DNA of 64,000 bases, from assembly GCF_030546695.1 (NCBI RefSeq), contig NZ_JAUOTP010000001.1, positions 1-64,000 on the forward strand, written 5' to 3'. Source of the DNA: Sphingomonas natans. GTDB taxonomy: Bacteria; Pseudomonadota; Alphaproteobacteria; Sphingomonadales; Sphingomonadaceae. A program made the translations under genes and the position numbers. Shown in pieces: positions 20,450 through 29,329 of this stretch (positions are counted from its first letter, which is position 1; the number at the start of each line of letters is the position of its first letter). The notes beneath the pieces are model-generated. The model was not told the DNA's origin and searched no databases. It saw nothing but the letters and a program-made list of their open reading frames with translations.

Positions 20450-22470
20450 TTGCGGAAGCCGGCCTTGTCGCCTTGTGGCTGGGGGCTGCGCTGTGCGCGC
20501 TGCAGCTGGTGCTGACGATCCTGACACTTCGCACTCCGCTTGTCCTGAGCGAAGTCGAAGGACGTGTCGCAAGCGCATCCCCCGGAGCACGTGCTTCGAC
20601 TTCGCTCAGCACGAACGGGGAAGAGATGGGTCCGGACGGGGCAATGCTCGCCAAGGCCATCCGCCCCGTCGCGGTTGCGCAAGGCCTGCTCACCTGCCTC
20701 GCCTTCGCGCTGCTGATCCTGCTCTTCATCCGCGTCGATCTGTCGGTGCTGCTCGTCGCGCAGAACGATCATAGCGAGAAGCCCTTCCTGTATCGCTTCG
20801 CCGCCTCGTGGGGGAATCACGAGGGCTCGATGCTGATGTGGGTTTCGATCCTGTCGGTCGCGGGCGCGGCGGTCGCGGTGCTCGAGCGGCGGCTCAACGA
20901 GCGGACCCTAATCGCCACGCTGGGCGGGCAGGCGGCGATCGCCTTGGGCTTCTACGCCTTCCTGCTATTCGCCTCGAACCCGTTCGCGCGGCTGACCCCG
21001 CCGGCGATGGAAGGGCAGGGGCTCAATCCGCTGCTGCAGGACCCCGGCTTGGCCTTCCATCCGCCGACGCTCTACATCGGCTATGTCGGGCTGTCGGTCG
21101 CCTTCTCCTTCGCGATCGGCGCGCTCGTCACGCGCGACGTCGGCCCGGCCTTCGCGCGCGCGATGCGGCCCTGGGTGCTGGGCGCGTGGATCTTCCTGAC
21201 GATCGGCATCACCGCGGGCAGCTACTGGGCCTATTACGAGCTCGGCTGGGGCGGCTGGTGGTTCTGGGATCCGGTCGAGAATGCCTCGCTGATGCCGTGG
21301 CTCGCGGCGACGGCTTTGCTCCATTCGGTGACGGTGCTCGCGACGCGCGATGGCTTGCGCGCGTGGACGGTGATGCTCGGCGTCGTCGCTTTCTCGATGA
21401 GCATGGTCGGCACCTTCCTCGTCCGATCGGGCATATTGACGAGCGTCCACGCTTTCGCGGTCGATCCGCGCCGGGGCAGCTTCCTGCTGGCTTTGCTCGC
21501 GCTCTATATCGGCGGGGCGCTCGTCCTGTTCGCACTGCGCGTGGGGACGGTGCGCGAAGGCTCGCGCTTCGATGCGCTGAGCCGCGAGGGCGCGCTGGTG
21601 CTCAATAATCTGCTGCTGACCGTCATCCTCGGCATCGTCCTCGTCGGCACGCTCTATCCGCTGATCCTGGAAGGGCTGACGGGCGACAAGCTCTCGGTCG
21701 GCCCGCCTTATTTCAACAGCGCGGCGGGGCCGCTGGCGCTGCTGCTCTGCATGGCGATGGTCGCGGGGCCGCTGATGCGCTGGCGGCGCGAGGATGTGCG
21801 GCCCTTATTGCGCCGGCTCGCCCCGGCCGCCGCGCTCGTCGTCGTCGCGCTGATCGCGATCAAGCTGTTCGCCCCGCCGATCGGGCTCCTGCCTCTGCTC
21901 GGGCTCGGTCTTTCGTTCGGCATCGGGCTCGGCTCGATCGAGCCTTTGTTCGGCCGCAACCTGCGCCGCACGCCGCTCTTCACCTGGGGCATGGTCGTCG
22001 CCCATTTCGGGATTGGCGTCGCGCTGGCGGGGATGGCCTGCGACAGCGCCTTCACCGTCGAGAAGCTGGTCGCGGCGTCGGTCGGCGAGACGATCCCGGT
22101 CGGCCCGTGGCGGGTCAAGCTCGCCAGCGTCACACCCGGCTTCGGGCCGAACTGGACGTCGATGGAAAGCACGCTCGAGGTCGAGCGCGGCGGGGCTCCG
22201 CGGACGCTCCGTCCGCAGGCACGCTATTATTGGGCGCCGCCGACCGAGACGAGCGAAAGCGCGATCCTGACCGTATGGAACGGCCAGCTCTACACCGTGC
22301 TCGGCAGCCAGGCCGAAGGCGGCCGCTGGCAGCTGCGCCTGTGGTGGAAGCCGTTCGTGACCTTGATCTGGGCGGGCGGCGGGCTGATCGGCCTGGGAGG
22401 CTTCCTCGCGCTGATCGGACGGCTGTTGCGCGAGCGGCGCTCGGCCAAGAATCGCGAGCTTTACGCGTGA
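20446..22470 (+). CDS. ccmF: Heme lyase CcmF with an in-frame palindromic repeat
   Basis: Large inner membrane protein that attaches heme to apocytochrome c. It has 674 residues and many hydrophobic helices. The WWD-domain signature is present (GWGGWWFWDPVENASLMPW), with further histidines in NHEGSML and LAFHPPTLY. The GTG at 20446 overlaps the ccmE stop. Oddity: residues about 31-58, right after the first helix, are translated from a palindromic repeat element (20537-20617) and read VLSEVEG...STSLSTNG. I expect most homologues to lack them. The frame is kept and the second helix follows normally, so the protein is probably functional. Confidence 0.96.
   Translation: MIAEAGLVALWLGAALCALQLVLTILTLRTPLVLSEVEGRVASASPGARASTSLSTNGEEMGPDGAMLAKAIRPVAVAQGLLTCLAFALLILLFIRVDLSVLLVAQNDHSEKPFLYRFAASWGNHEGSMLMWVSILSVAGAAVAVLERRLNERTLIATLGGQAAIALGFYAFLLFASNPFARLTPPAMEGQGLNPLLQDPGLAFHPPTLYIGYVGLSVAFSFAIGALVTRDVGPAFARAMRPWVLGAWIFLTIGITAGSYWAYYELGWGGWWFWDPVENASLMPWLAATALLHSVTVLATRDGLRAWTVMLGVVAFSMSMVGTFLVRSGILTSVHAFAVDPRRGSFLLALLALYIGGALVLFALRVGTVREGSRFDALSREGALVLNNLLLTVILGIVLVGTLYPLILEGLTGDKLSVGPPYFNSAAGPLALLLCMAMVAGPLMRWRREDVRPLLRRLAPAAALVVVALIAIKLFAPPIGLLPLLGLGLSFGIGLGSIEPLFGRNLRRTPLFTWGMVVAHFGIGVALAGMACDSAFTVEKLVAASVGETIPVGPWRVKLASVTPGFGPNWTSMESTLEVERGGAPRTLRPQARYYWAPPTETSESAILTVWNGQLYTVLGSQAEGGRWQLRLWWKPFVTLIWAGGGLIGLGGFLALIGRLLRERRSAKNRELYA
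20537..20617. repeat. Palindromic repeat element inside ccmF
   Basis: Two 31-base arms form an imperfect inverted repeat: 20537-20567 (containing CTGAGCGAAGTCGAAG) and 20587-20617 (containing CTTCGACTTCGCTCAG), with a ~19-base loop. The 81 bases equal 27 codons. The arm core recurs in the intergenic elements near 45.1 kb and 62.7 kb, and in related form near 48.6 and 53.1 kb. Confidence 0.88.
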
Positions 22471-23006
22471 GCGCGCGCCGCCGCCCGTGGCTGTTGTGGG
22501 TGCCGTTGCTCGGCTTCATCCTGCTCGCGACGATCTTCGTGATCGGGCTGCGCAAGCCCGACGATCCCAGCATCACCTCGAAGATGATCGGCGAGACGAT
22601 CCCGGCTTTCGCGCTGCCCGCGGCGACGGCGGGCGTGCAGGGCCTCGCCAGCGCGGACCTGACGACGGGCACGCCGCACCTCGTCAACATCTTCGCCAGC
22701 TGGTGCGTGCCGTGCGCGGGCGAGGCGCCGCAGCTGGAGGCGCTCGCCAGGAACGGCGTGCCGATCGTCGGCATCGCGATCCGCGACCGGCCCGACGACG
22801 TCGCCGGCTTCCTGACGCGCTACGGCAATCCCTATGCCCGGATCGGCAGCGACACGACGAGCAAGGTCCAGATCGCGATCGGCTCGTCGGGCGTGCCCGA
22901 GACGTTCGTCGTCGACGGCAAGGGCGTGATCCGGCTCCAGAAGATCGGGCCGATCATGCCCGAGGACATGGCCGACGTGCAGGCTGCTCTGGTGGCGGCG
23001 CGATGA
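22467..23006 (+). CDS. ccmG: Thiol:disulfide interchange protein DsbE/CcmG
   Basis: Periplasmic membrane-tethered thioredoxin that reduces the apocytochrome or CcmH disulfide before heme attachment. It has 179 residues: an N-terminal anchor helix (about 8-27), then a thioredoxin fold with the active site WCVPC (C80, C83) and the family cis-proline in GVPETFVVD. The GTG start at 22467 overlaps the ccmF stop (GTGA). Confidence 0.96.
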   Translation: MSARRRPWLLWVPLLGFILLATIFVIGLRKPDDPSITSKMIGETIPAFALPAATAGVQGLASADLTTGTPHLVNIFASWCVPCAGEAPQLEALARNGVPIVGIAIRDRPDDVAGFLTRYGNPYARIGSDTTSKVQIAIGSSGVPETFVVDGKGVIRLQKIGPIMPEDMADVQAALVAAR

Positions 23007-23548
23007 GGTCCGTCTCGCTTCCTGTCCGTCATGCTGAACTCGTTTCAGCATCCATGGCCCGCTTTCTCGATTGGCAGGCGGGTGGAAAGGGCAGGCCATG
23101 GATCCTGAAACGAGTTCAGGATGACAGGTTGAGAGGCCCGGTCGTCATAGCCGCGGCGGCGCTGACACTTGCGCTGGCCCCTCCCGTCCTCGCCAACAGC
23201 GCTATGCCGACCGCGCCGCTCGCTTACACCCAACTCCCCGATCCCGCGCAGGAGGCCAAGGCCAAGGCGCTGATGGAGACGCTGCGCTGCCTCGTCTGCC
23301 AGGGGCAGTCGATCGCGGACAGCAATGCCGATCTCGCCGCCGACATGCGCAGCCTCGTCCGCCAGCGCATCCAGTCGGGCGAGACGCCCGAGCAGGTGCG
23401 CGCCTGGCTCGTGAAGCGCTATGGATCGTGGGTGTCGTACAAACCTCCGCTCGCCGCCGATACGTTGATCCTGTGGATCGCGCCCTTGCTGCTGTTCGCG
23501 CTCGGCGGCGTGCTCGCAGTGGGCTCGCTCAAGCGGCGCCGGCGATGA
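23003..23548 (+). CDS. ccmH: Cytochrome c-type biogenesis protein CcmH
   Basis: Periplasmic thiol protein that presents the reduced CXXC motif of apocytochrome c to the heme lyase. The redox motif LRCLVCQGQSI is at C96/C99, followed by the three-helix domain and a C-terminal membrane helix (LILWIAPLLLFALGG). From the ATG at 23003, which overlaps the dsbE stop, residues about 7-42 come from a palindromic repeat, and the signal peptide (GPVVIAAAALTLALAPPVLA) begins only at about residue 45. The in-frame TTG at 23129, just after the repeat and preceded by ACAGG, would give a normal signal peptide. The true start is therefore open. Confidence 0.93.
   Translation: MRSVSLPVRHAELVSASMARFLDWQAGGKGRPWILKRVQDDRLRGPVVIAAAALTLALAPPVLANSAMPTAPLAYTQLPDPAQEAKAKALMETLRCLVCQGQSIADSNADLAADMRSLVRQRIQSGETPEQVRAWLVKRYGSWVSYKPPLAADTLILWIAPLLLFALGGVLAVGSLKRRRR
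23021..23128. repeat. Palindromic repeat element at the 5' end of ccmH
   Basis: An imperfect inverted repeat with arms at 23021-23057 and 23095-23128, sharing the core CTGAAACGAGTTCAG in inverted order. The 108 bases equal 36 codons, keeping the frame. It reads RHAELVSAS and later WILKRVQDD in the ccmH frame. This is a different sequence family from the element in ccmF. Confidence 0.88.
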
Positions 23549-24171
23549 ACGGCTGGATCATCCTCGCCGCCTTCGCGGTCGCGCTCGGCGCGGGGCTGTG
23601 GCTCGTCATCCGCCCCGGTCGCACCGTAGCCGAATTGATCGCAGCGGCCTTGCTCGTCGCGCTCGCAGGCTATGCCTGGCAGGGCAGCCCGGCCTTGCTG
23701 GGGCGCCCGACCGGCCCGCACGACAATCGCCAGCCGCCCGCCAATCTCTTCGCCGACGAGCGCGGCAAATGGCTGGAGCAGGTCGGCGTCGATGCGCAGG
23801 CGCTGGACGCGGCCGACGGACTGATCCGCAGCGGCGACGCGGCGTATGCGGCGGGCATATTGCGCGCGGGACTCGAGCATCGTCCGCGCAGCGCGACGCT
23901 CTGGATCGGTCTCGGCAATGCGATCGCGCAATATGCCGATGGGCTCGTCACGCCGCCGGCGCGCTACGCGTTCGAACATGCCTCGCAGCTCGCCCCCGAC
24001 AGCCCGGCGCCCGCCTATTTCCTGGGTCTCGCGCTCGCGCAATCGGGTGATCTCGACGGCGCCGAGCAGAGCTGGCGCGAGCTGATCGCGAAGGCACCGC
24101 CGGGGGCGCCGTGGCGTTCGGCCGTCGAGGACAAGCTGGCTGCGATCGATCGCGCCCGAACGCTGCGCTGA
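23545..24171 (+). CDS. ccmI: CcmI/CycH-like tetratricopeptide repeat protein
   Basis: A 208-residue membrane-anchored protein. It has two N-terminal hydrophobic helices (about 4-22 and 28-46), then a periplasmic region with tetratricopeptide repeats (ATLWIGLGNAIAQYAD, APAYFLGLALAQSGDLDGAEQSW). CcmI/CycH proteins hold apocytochrome c for the heme lyase. It starts inside the ccmH stop (ATGA) and ends the ccm run. It is shorter than classical CcmI; the assignment leans on position as well as repeats. Confidence 0.88.
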   Translation: MNGWIILAAFAVALGAGLWLVIRPGRTVAELIAAALLVALAGYAWQGSPALLGRPTGPHDNRQPPANLFADERGKWLEQVGVDAQALDAADGLIRSGDAAYAAGILRAGLEHRPRSATLWIGLGNAIAQYADGLVTPPARYAFEHASQLAPDSPAPAYFLGLALAQSGDLDGAEQSWRELIAKAPPGAPWRSAVEDKLAAIDRARTLR

Positions 24172-24303
24172 GCGAATTCTTATATCGGTCCGGTTATCGC
24201 GTCATATCATGAATTTCGCGCTAATCCCTGTTCAGCCTTTCGAACGCGCGCTACACGGCGGCGACTTTCCTCGCGCGAGCGCCCGCCGTTGCTGATCCGA
24301 AGT

Positions 24304-25044
24304 GTGACCGACGACCCGAAACTGGATGCGATTGGTTCGCTGATCGCTCGCCTGCGCCGCTCCGACATGATCTCCGAGAACGAAGTCGCGGCGCTGGCCG
24401 GGCTGATCTCGGTCTGCCGCGACTATCCGGCGCGAGCGGTCGTCGCGCGCCCGCGCGAGCATCTCGAAAAGAGCCAGCTCCTCGTCGAAGGCTTCGTCGC
24501 GCGGCAGACCGAATTGCCCAACGGCCGCCGGCAGATCCTGGCGATCCATGTCCCCGGCGATTTCCTCGATCTCCACGGTCTGCTGCTCAAGTCGCTCGAT
24601 CATGACGTCGTGACGCTTTCGCCGGCGCGGCTGGCCGAGGCGCCGCACGCCATCCTGCGCGAGACGACCGCGCAATATCCGCACGTCGCGCGCCTCCTGT
24701 GGTTCTCGACGATGGTCGACGCCGCCATCCACCGCGAATGGATCGCCTCGCTCGGCCGCACCGCCGCCGGCCGCATCGCGCATCTGTTCTGCGAATTGCA
24801 GCTGCGGCTGGAGGTCGTCGGCCGCGCCGATGCGGACGGCTATGCGCTGCCGCTGACGCAGATCGACATCGCCGATGCGACCGCGCTGACGCCGGTCCAC
24901 GTCAACCGGACCTTGCGCCATCTGCGCGAGGCGGGGATCGTGGATTTCCGGACCGGGCATGTCGCGATCGGCGATCTCCCGGCGCTGCGCCGGATCGCAG
25001 GATTCCGCCCCGATTATCTGTATCTGGAGCAACAGCCGCGCTGA
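24304..25044 (+). CDS. Crp/Fnr family transcriptional regulator
   Basis: Cytoplasmic regulator of 246 residues with an N-terminal cyclic-nucleotide-binding-type domain (FVARQTELPNGRRQILAIHVPGDFLDLHGLL at about 68-98) and a C-terminal winged helix (LTQIDIADATALTPVHVNRTLRHLREAGIV). The cysteine cluster of oxygen-sensing FNR is absent, so a different signal is expected. The start is unclear: the GTG at 24304 (VTDDPKLDAI) is used, and TTG at 24289 is the alternative. It lies just upstream of the Pho box and pst genes on the same strand, with no sign that it controls them. Confidence 0.87.
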   Translation: MTDDPKLDAIGSLIARLRRSDMISENEVAALAGLISVCRDYPARAVVARPREHLEKSQLLVEGFVARQTELPNGRRQILAIHVPGDFLDLHGLLLKSLDHDVVTLSPARLAEAPHAILRETTAQYPHVARLLWFSTMVDAAIHREWIASLGRTAAGRIAHLFCELQLRLEVVGRADADGYALPLTQIDIADATALTPVHVNRTLRHLREAGIVDFRTGHVAIGDLPALRRIAGFRPDYLYLEQQPR

Positions 25045-25053
25045 TCGGCTCGA

Positions 25054-25071
25054 CTGTCATAAAAATGTCAT
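25054..25071 (+). promoter_or_regulatory. Pho box (PhoB-binding site) upstream of pstS
   Basis: CTGTCATAAAAATGTCAT at 25054-25071 shows two direct 7-base half-sites (CTGTCAT and ATGTCAT) spaced 11 bases apart, a near-perfect match to the known Pho box pattern. It lies 79 bases before the pstS start, as expected for activation under phosphate starvation. Confidence 0.85.
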
Positions 25072-25150
25072 AGAAGCGACCCAGAGCGGACGCCACGGAC
25101 CGATAGGACCGATCGTTCGGCCGGTCCGGCCTTCCTCGTCCAGGCGTATC

Positions 25151-26185
25151 ATGCTGCCCAGGCTTCTCTGTTCTTCGCTCTGCCTGCTGATCGCGACGGC
25201 GGCCGGCGCGCGGACGATCGCCGGCGCGGGCGCGACCTTCCCGGCCCCGGCCTATGCGAAATGGGCGGAGGCCTATCGCGCCGAGACGGGGCTCAGCCTC
25301 AATTATCAGGCGATCGGGTCGGGCGGCGGGATCAAGCAGGTCAAGGCCGGCACGGTCGCGTTCGGCGCCTCGGACAAGCCCTTGCGACCACGCGATCTGG
25401 CCGCGGCCGGGCTCTATCAATTTCCGACGCTCGTCGGCGGCGTCACGCCGATCATCAACCTGCCCGGCGCGAAGCAGGGGCAGGTTCGGCTGACCGCGGG
25501 CCTGCTCGCCGATATCTATCTCGGCCGCGTCCGCCGCTGGAATGCGCCGCAGATCGTCGCGCTCAACCCTGGGATCCGGCTGCCCAACCTGCCGATCACG
25601 GTCGTCCACCGCTCGGACGGATCGGGAACGACTTTCCTCTTCACCTCCTATCTGGCGCGCAACAGCGCGGACTGGACGAGCGAAGTCGGCGCGAGCGATG
25701 CGGTCGCCTGGCCGACCGGGCTCGGCGGCAAGGGCAATGATGGCGTCTCGGCCTTCGTCAAGCAGACCAAGGGCGCGATCGGCTATGTCGAATATAGCTT
25801 CGCCAGGCAGAACGGATCGACGGTCGTCGCGCTGCGCAATCGCGCGGGCCGTTACGTCGTGCCCTCGGCGGCCGGTTTCGCGGATGCCGCGGCGAGCGCG
25901 GACTGGCTGCACAGCCCGGGCAATTACATGCTGCTGCTCGACGAGCCCGCGGCGCGCGCCTGGCCGATCGCGGGCGCGACCTTCATCCTCGTGCCGCGGC
26001 GCCCGAAAGATGCGGGCGATGTCGGCGAGGCGCTGCGCTTCTTCGCCTGGGGCTTTCGCAAGGGCGATGCGCTGGCGACCGCGCTCGATTTCGTGCCGAT
26101 CCCCGCGACGGTCGAGAGCCTGCTGATCCGCCAGTGGACGCGGCTCGTCGTCGCCGACGGCAAGCCGGTCTATAGCGAGCGCTGA
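25151..26185 (+). CDS. pstS: Phosphate ABC transporter, periplasmic binding protein PstS
   Basis: Captures phosphate in the periplasm for the PstSCAB importer. It has 344 residues with a signal peptide cut near AAGARTIAGAG. The phosphate-binding residues typical of PstS lie in AGATFPAPAYAKW, GSGGGIKQV and HRSDGSGTTFLF. The ATG at 25151 is preceded by the Pho box region. The next gene begins within its stop codon (TGATG). Confidence 0.96.
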   Translation: MLPRLLCSSLCLLIATAAGARTIAGAGATFPAPAYAKWAEAYRAETGLSLNYQAIGSGGGIKQVKAGTVAFGASDKPLRPRDLAAAGLYQFPTLVGGVTPIINLPGAKQGQVRLTAGLLADIYLGRVRRWNAPQIVALNPGIRLPNLPITVVHRSDGSGTTFLFTSYLARNSADWTSEVGASDAVAWPTGLGGKGNDGVSAFVKQTKGAIGYVEYSFARQNGSTVVALRNRAGRYVVPSAAGFADAAASADWLHSPGNYMLLLDEPAARAWPIAGATFILVPRRPKDAGDVGEALRFFAWGFRKGDALATALDFVPIPATVESLLIRQWTRLVVADGKPVYSER

Positions 26186-27129
26186 TGGCCAGCCTGTTCG
26201 CCAGCGCGGGCGCCGAGAGGCAGAAGCCGAGCGAGGCTCTATTCCGCTTCGCCTGCGCGGCCGCGGCGACCCTGCTGATGACCGCGCTGGCCGGGATCGT
26301 CGTGAGCCTCGCGATCGGCGGCTGGCCGGCCTTCCGCGCGTTCGGCCCTGCCTTCCTGTTCACCGCGACCTGGAATCCGGTGACCGAGGTCTATGGCGCG
26401 GCCGGGCCGATTGTGGGCACGCTGCTCACCGCCTCGATCGCGCTCGGCTTCGCGCTCCCGCTCGCCCTCGGTGTCGCGATCTTCCTCGTCGAATTCTGCC
26501 CCGCGCCGCTCGCCGCGCCGCTCGCGGTCGCGATCGAGCTGCTCGCGGGGATTCCCTCGATCGTCTATGGCATGTGGGGCCTGTTCGTGCTCGCGCCGTG
26601 GTTCGCGGAGCATGTCCAGCTGCCGATCGCGCTGTCGACGGTGCCCGGTAGCTGGGCCGACGCCTTCTTCTCGGGAACGCCCAATGGCGCGAACATCTTC
26701 ACCGCCGCGCTCGTGCTCGCGGTGATGATCCTGCCTTATATGGCGGCGGTGTTCCGCGAGCTGTTCCTGACCGTGCCGCCGCAGGTGCGCGAGGCGGCCT
26801 ATGGGCTGGGCTGCACGCCGCTCGAGGTGGTGCGCTCGATCACGATCCCGTCGGTTCGGCGGGGCATGATCGGCGTGATCATGCTGGGGCTGGGGCGTGC
26901 GCTCGGCGAGACGATGGCGGTGACCTTCATCATCGGCAACGCGCATGCGATGCCGCGCTCCCTGTTCGACGGGGGCGCGACGATCGCCTCGACGATCGCC
27001 AACGAATTCACCGAGGCGACCGGGGCGCTGCACGAAGCCTCGCTCGTCGCGCTCGGGCTGATCCTGTTCCTGATGACGTTCGGCGTGCTCGCGCTCGCGC
27101 GCACGCTGCTGCGCACGGACGATCGGTGA
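26185..27129 (+). CDS. pstC: Phosphate ABC transporter permease PstC
   Basis: Inner membrane permease of 314 residues with six main helices of the BPD-type fold. The coupling EAA-like loop EAAYGLGCTPLEVVRSITIPSVRRGMIG meets PstB; GRALGETMAVTFIIGN is typical of PstC. Its last codons overlap the GTG start of pstA (GTGA). Confidence 0.95.
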   Translation: MASLFASAGAERQKPSEALFRFACAAAATLLMTALAGIVVSLAIGGWPAFRAFGPAFLFTATWNPVTEVYGAAGPIVGTLLTASIALGFALPLALGVAIFLVEFCPAPLAAPLAVAIELLAGIPSIVYGMWGLFVLAPWFAEHVQLPIALSTVPGSWADAFFSGTPNGANIFTAALVLAVMILPYMAAVFRELFLTVPPQVREAAYGLGCTPLEVVRSITIPSVRRGMIGVIMLGLGRALGETMAVTFIIGNAHAMPRSLFDGGATIASTIANEFTEATGALHEASLVALGLILFLMTFGVLALARTLLRTDDR

Positions 27130-27971
27130 CGGGCTCGCGCGCGATGCGGCGGCGGCTCGCCAACTGGCTGTTCGTCGGCCTGTGCGGGCTGGCGACCGCG
27201 ATCGCGCTCGGACTGCTCGTCGCGATCCTGTGGACGCTCGTCAGCCGCGGCATCAGCGGACTCGGCCTCGTCCTGTTTACGCTCGACCAGCCCGCGCCCG
27301 GATCGCACGGCGGCTTGCGCAACGCGATCGTCGGCTCGCTGATCATGTGCGGGATGGGAATGGCGGCGGCGCTCGTCATCGGCATCCTCGCCGGCACCTG
27401 GCTGGCCGAATATGCGCCGGGCACGCGCGCCGCGACGGTCGTCCGCTTCCTCAACGATGTGCTGCTGTCCGCGCCGTCGATCCTGATCGGGCTGTTCGTC
27501 TATGAGCTGCTCGTGGCACCCTTCGGCGGATTTTCGGGCTATGCCGGTGCGGTCGCACTCGCCTTCGTCGCGACGCCGATCGTGGTGCGCACGACCGAGG
27601 ACATATTGCTTCTTCAGCCCGCCGCATTGCGCGAAGCGGGAATGGCGCTGGGCGCGGGCAGGGCGCTCGTCATTCGCCGGATCGTCTGGCGCGCAGCGCG
27701 GACCGGACTGCTCACCGGCGGGCTGCTCGGCTTCGCGCGGATCAGCGGCGAGACCGCGCCTTTGCTGTTCACCTCGCTCGGCAACCAGTTCTTCAATGCC
27801 GATCCCTCGCAGCCGATGGCGAGCCTGCCGACCACGATCTTCCAGTTCGCGCTCTCCGCCTATGACGAGTGGCAGAGCCTGGCCTGGGCGGGCGCCTTGC
27901 TGATCGCCGCAGCGGTGCTGGTCGTGAATATCGTCGGCCGTATCCTCGCCCGGGAGAGCCATTCACTGTGA
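27126..27971 (+). CDS. pstA: Phosphate ABC transporter permease PstA
   Basis: Second permease subunit, 281 residues with six helices. The coupling loop is [30 protein letters not shown], and [19 protein letters not shown] is the PstA hallmark. The GTG start lies within the pstC stop, and the stop overlaps the pstB GTG. Confidence 0.95.
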   Translation: MTGSRAMRRRLANWLFVGLCGLATAIALGLLVAILWTLVSRGISGLGLVLFTLDQPAPGSHGGLRNAIVGSLIMCGMGMAAALVIGILAGTWLAEYAPGTRAATVVRFLNDVLLSAPSILIGLFVYELLVAPFGGFSGYAGAVALAFVATPIVVRTTEDILLLQPAALREAGMALGAGRALVIRRIVWRAARTGLLTGGLLGFARISGETAPLLFTSLGNQFFNADPSQPMASLPTTIFQFALSAYDEWQSLAWAGALLIAAAVLVVNIVGRILARESHSL

Positions 27972-28768
27972 CCATGCCGATGACCGCGCCCGAGCTGATC
28001 ACCGAACCCGATCCTGCGAAGGTCGTACTGGAGACGCGCGGCCTCGATTTCTTCTATGGCGAGACGCAGGCCCTGTTCGGAGTCGATCTCGCGGTCGAGC
28101 GCAATCGCATCACCGCTCTGATCGGGCCGTCGGGCTGCGGCAAATCGACTCTGCTGCGCGCGATCAACCGCATCTACGCGCTCTATCCCGGCCAGCGCGC
28201 CGAGGGGACGATCCGGCTGGACGGCGAGGATATCCTCGCCACGACGCATCTCTCGGCGCTGCGTGCGCGGATCGGCATGGTCTTTCAAAAGCCGACGCCC
28301 TTCCCGATGTCGATCTACGACAATGTCGCGTTCGGCGTTCGCCTCGCCGACAAGAAGCCCAAGGCGGAAATGGACGGCATCGTCGAACATGCGCTGCGCC
28401 GCGCGGCGCTGTGGGACGAGGTCAAGGACCAGCTCGCCAAATCGGGGCTCGGCCTGTCGGGCGGCCAGCAGCAGCGCCTGTGCGTCGCGCGCGGGCTCGC
28501 GGTCAGCCCGCAGGTGCTGCTGCTCGACGAGCCCGCCTCGGCGCTCGATCCGATCTCGACCGCCAAGCTGGAGCAGACCCTGTTCGAGCTGAAGCGCGAC
28601 GTGACGATCGTGATGGTCACGCACAATCTCCAGCAGGCGAGCCGCATCTCGGATCATACGGGCTTCCTGTATCTCGGCCGGATGGTCGAGTTCGGCCCGA
28701 CCGACGCGCTCTTTTCCAAGCCGCGCTCGACGCAGACGCGCGATTATCTGACCGGGCGCTTCGGCTGA
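27968..28768 (+). CDS. pstB: Phosphate ABC transporter ATP-binding protein PstB
   Basis: ATPase of the importer, 266 residues. It has Walker [10 protein letters not shown], the Q-loop in [21 protein letters not shown] (characteristic of PstB), the signature LSGGQQQRL and Walker [14 protein letters not shown]. The start is taken as the overlapping GTG at 27968; ATG at 27974 is two codons later. No phoU, phoB or phoR follows, although phoU commonly ends pst operons. Confidence 0.96.
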   Translation: MTMPMTAPELITEPDPAKVVLETRGLDFFYGETQALFGVDLAVERNRITALIGPSGCGKSTLLRAINRIYALYPGQRAEGTIRLDGEDILATTHLSALRARIGMVFQKPTPFPMSIYDNVAFGVRLADKKPKAEMDGIVEHALRRAALWDEVKDQLAKSGLGLSGGQQQRLCVARGLAVSPQVLLLDEPASALDPISTAKLEQTLFELKRDVTIVMVTHNLQQASRISDHTGFLYLGRMVEFGPTDALFSKPRSTQTRDYLTGRFG

Positions 28769-28802
28769 CGGCACCGGAACGACCCGCCTGCGTTGTGGGG
28801 GC

Positions 28803-29255
28803 ATGCAGCGGACGTGGCTCATGCGCGGGATGGCGGCGGCGACCTTTCCGGTGGCCGTCTTCTTCCTGATCCCGCCGACCGAGACGAAGGCGTCCTGGTC
28901 GAGCATCCACCACGATGTCACGCCGTTCAGCGCCGCGCCTGCGGCCGAGACGAGCGCGCCCGATTACGCCTATCCGGTCTCGTATGGACCGCCCGCGTCG
29001 CCGCAGTTCGTGCGGTCCGAGGATCGCGACGGTGCGATCGACGAAGCCACCGCGCACGAGATCGCGATCGCCGACGAGGATCGCGCTTATGGCGACGGCT
29101 ATGCCTGGGCGTCCGAGCACGAAGTCGCCGATGCGCGCGAGTGTCGCCGGCTGAGGCGAGCGCGCGCAAGCGGCTGCCGCGATTATGTCGCGAGCCTGAT
29201 GCCCGCGCCGGAGCCCGAGCGCCAAGCGACCGACCGGATCGACCCGTCGCTCTGA
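28803..29255 (+). CDS. Secreted protein of unknown function
   Basis: 150 residues with an N-terminal hydrophobic signal (MRGMAAATFPVAVFFLIP) followed by a polar, Pro/Ala-rich acidic region (DYAYPVSYGPP, DEDRAYGDGYAWA). A conserved-looking C-terminal stretch has two cysteines (ECRRLRRARASGCRDY) that could form a disulfide. I recognise no family. It follows pstB by 34 bases, but no link to phosphate uptake is visible. Confidence 0.6.
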   Translation: MQRTWLMRGMAAATFPVAVFFLIPPTETKASWSSIHHDVTPFSAAPAAETSAPDYAYPVSYGPPASPQFVRSEDRDGAIDEATAHEIAIADEDRAYGDGYAWASEHEVADARECRRLRRARASGCRDYVASLMPAPEPERQATDRIDPSL

Positions 29256-29329
29256 TCGGCCGGTAGCCGAACTCCGCCGGCCCGCGTACAGCCGGTGCAT
29301 GCCCCGAGGAACCACCGACGTGTCGCATC

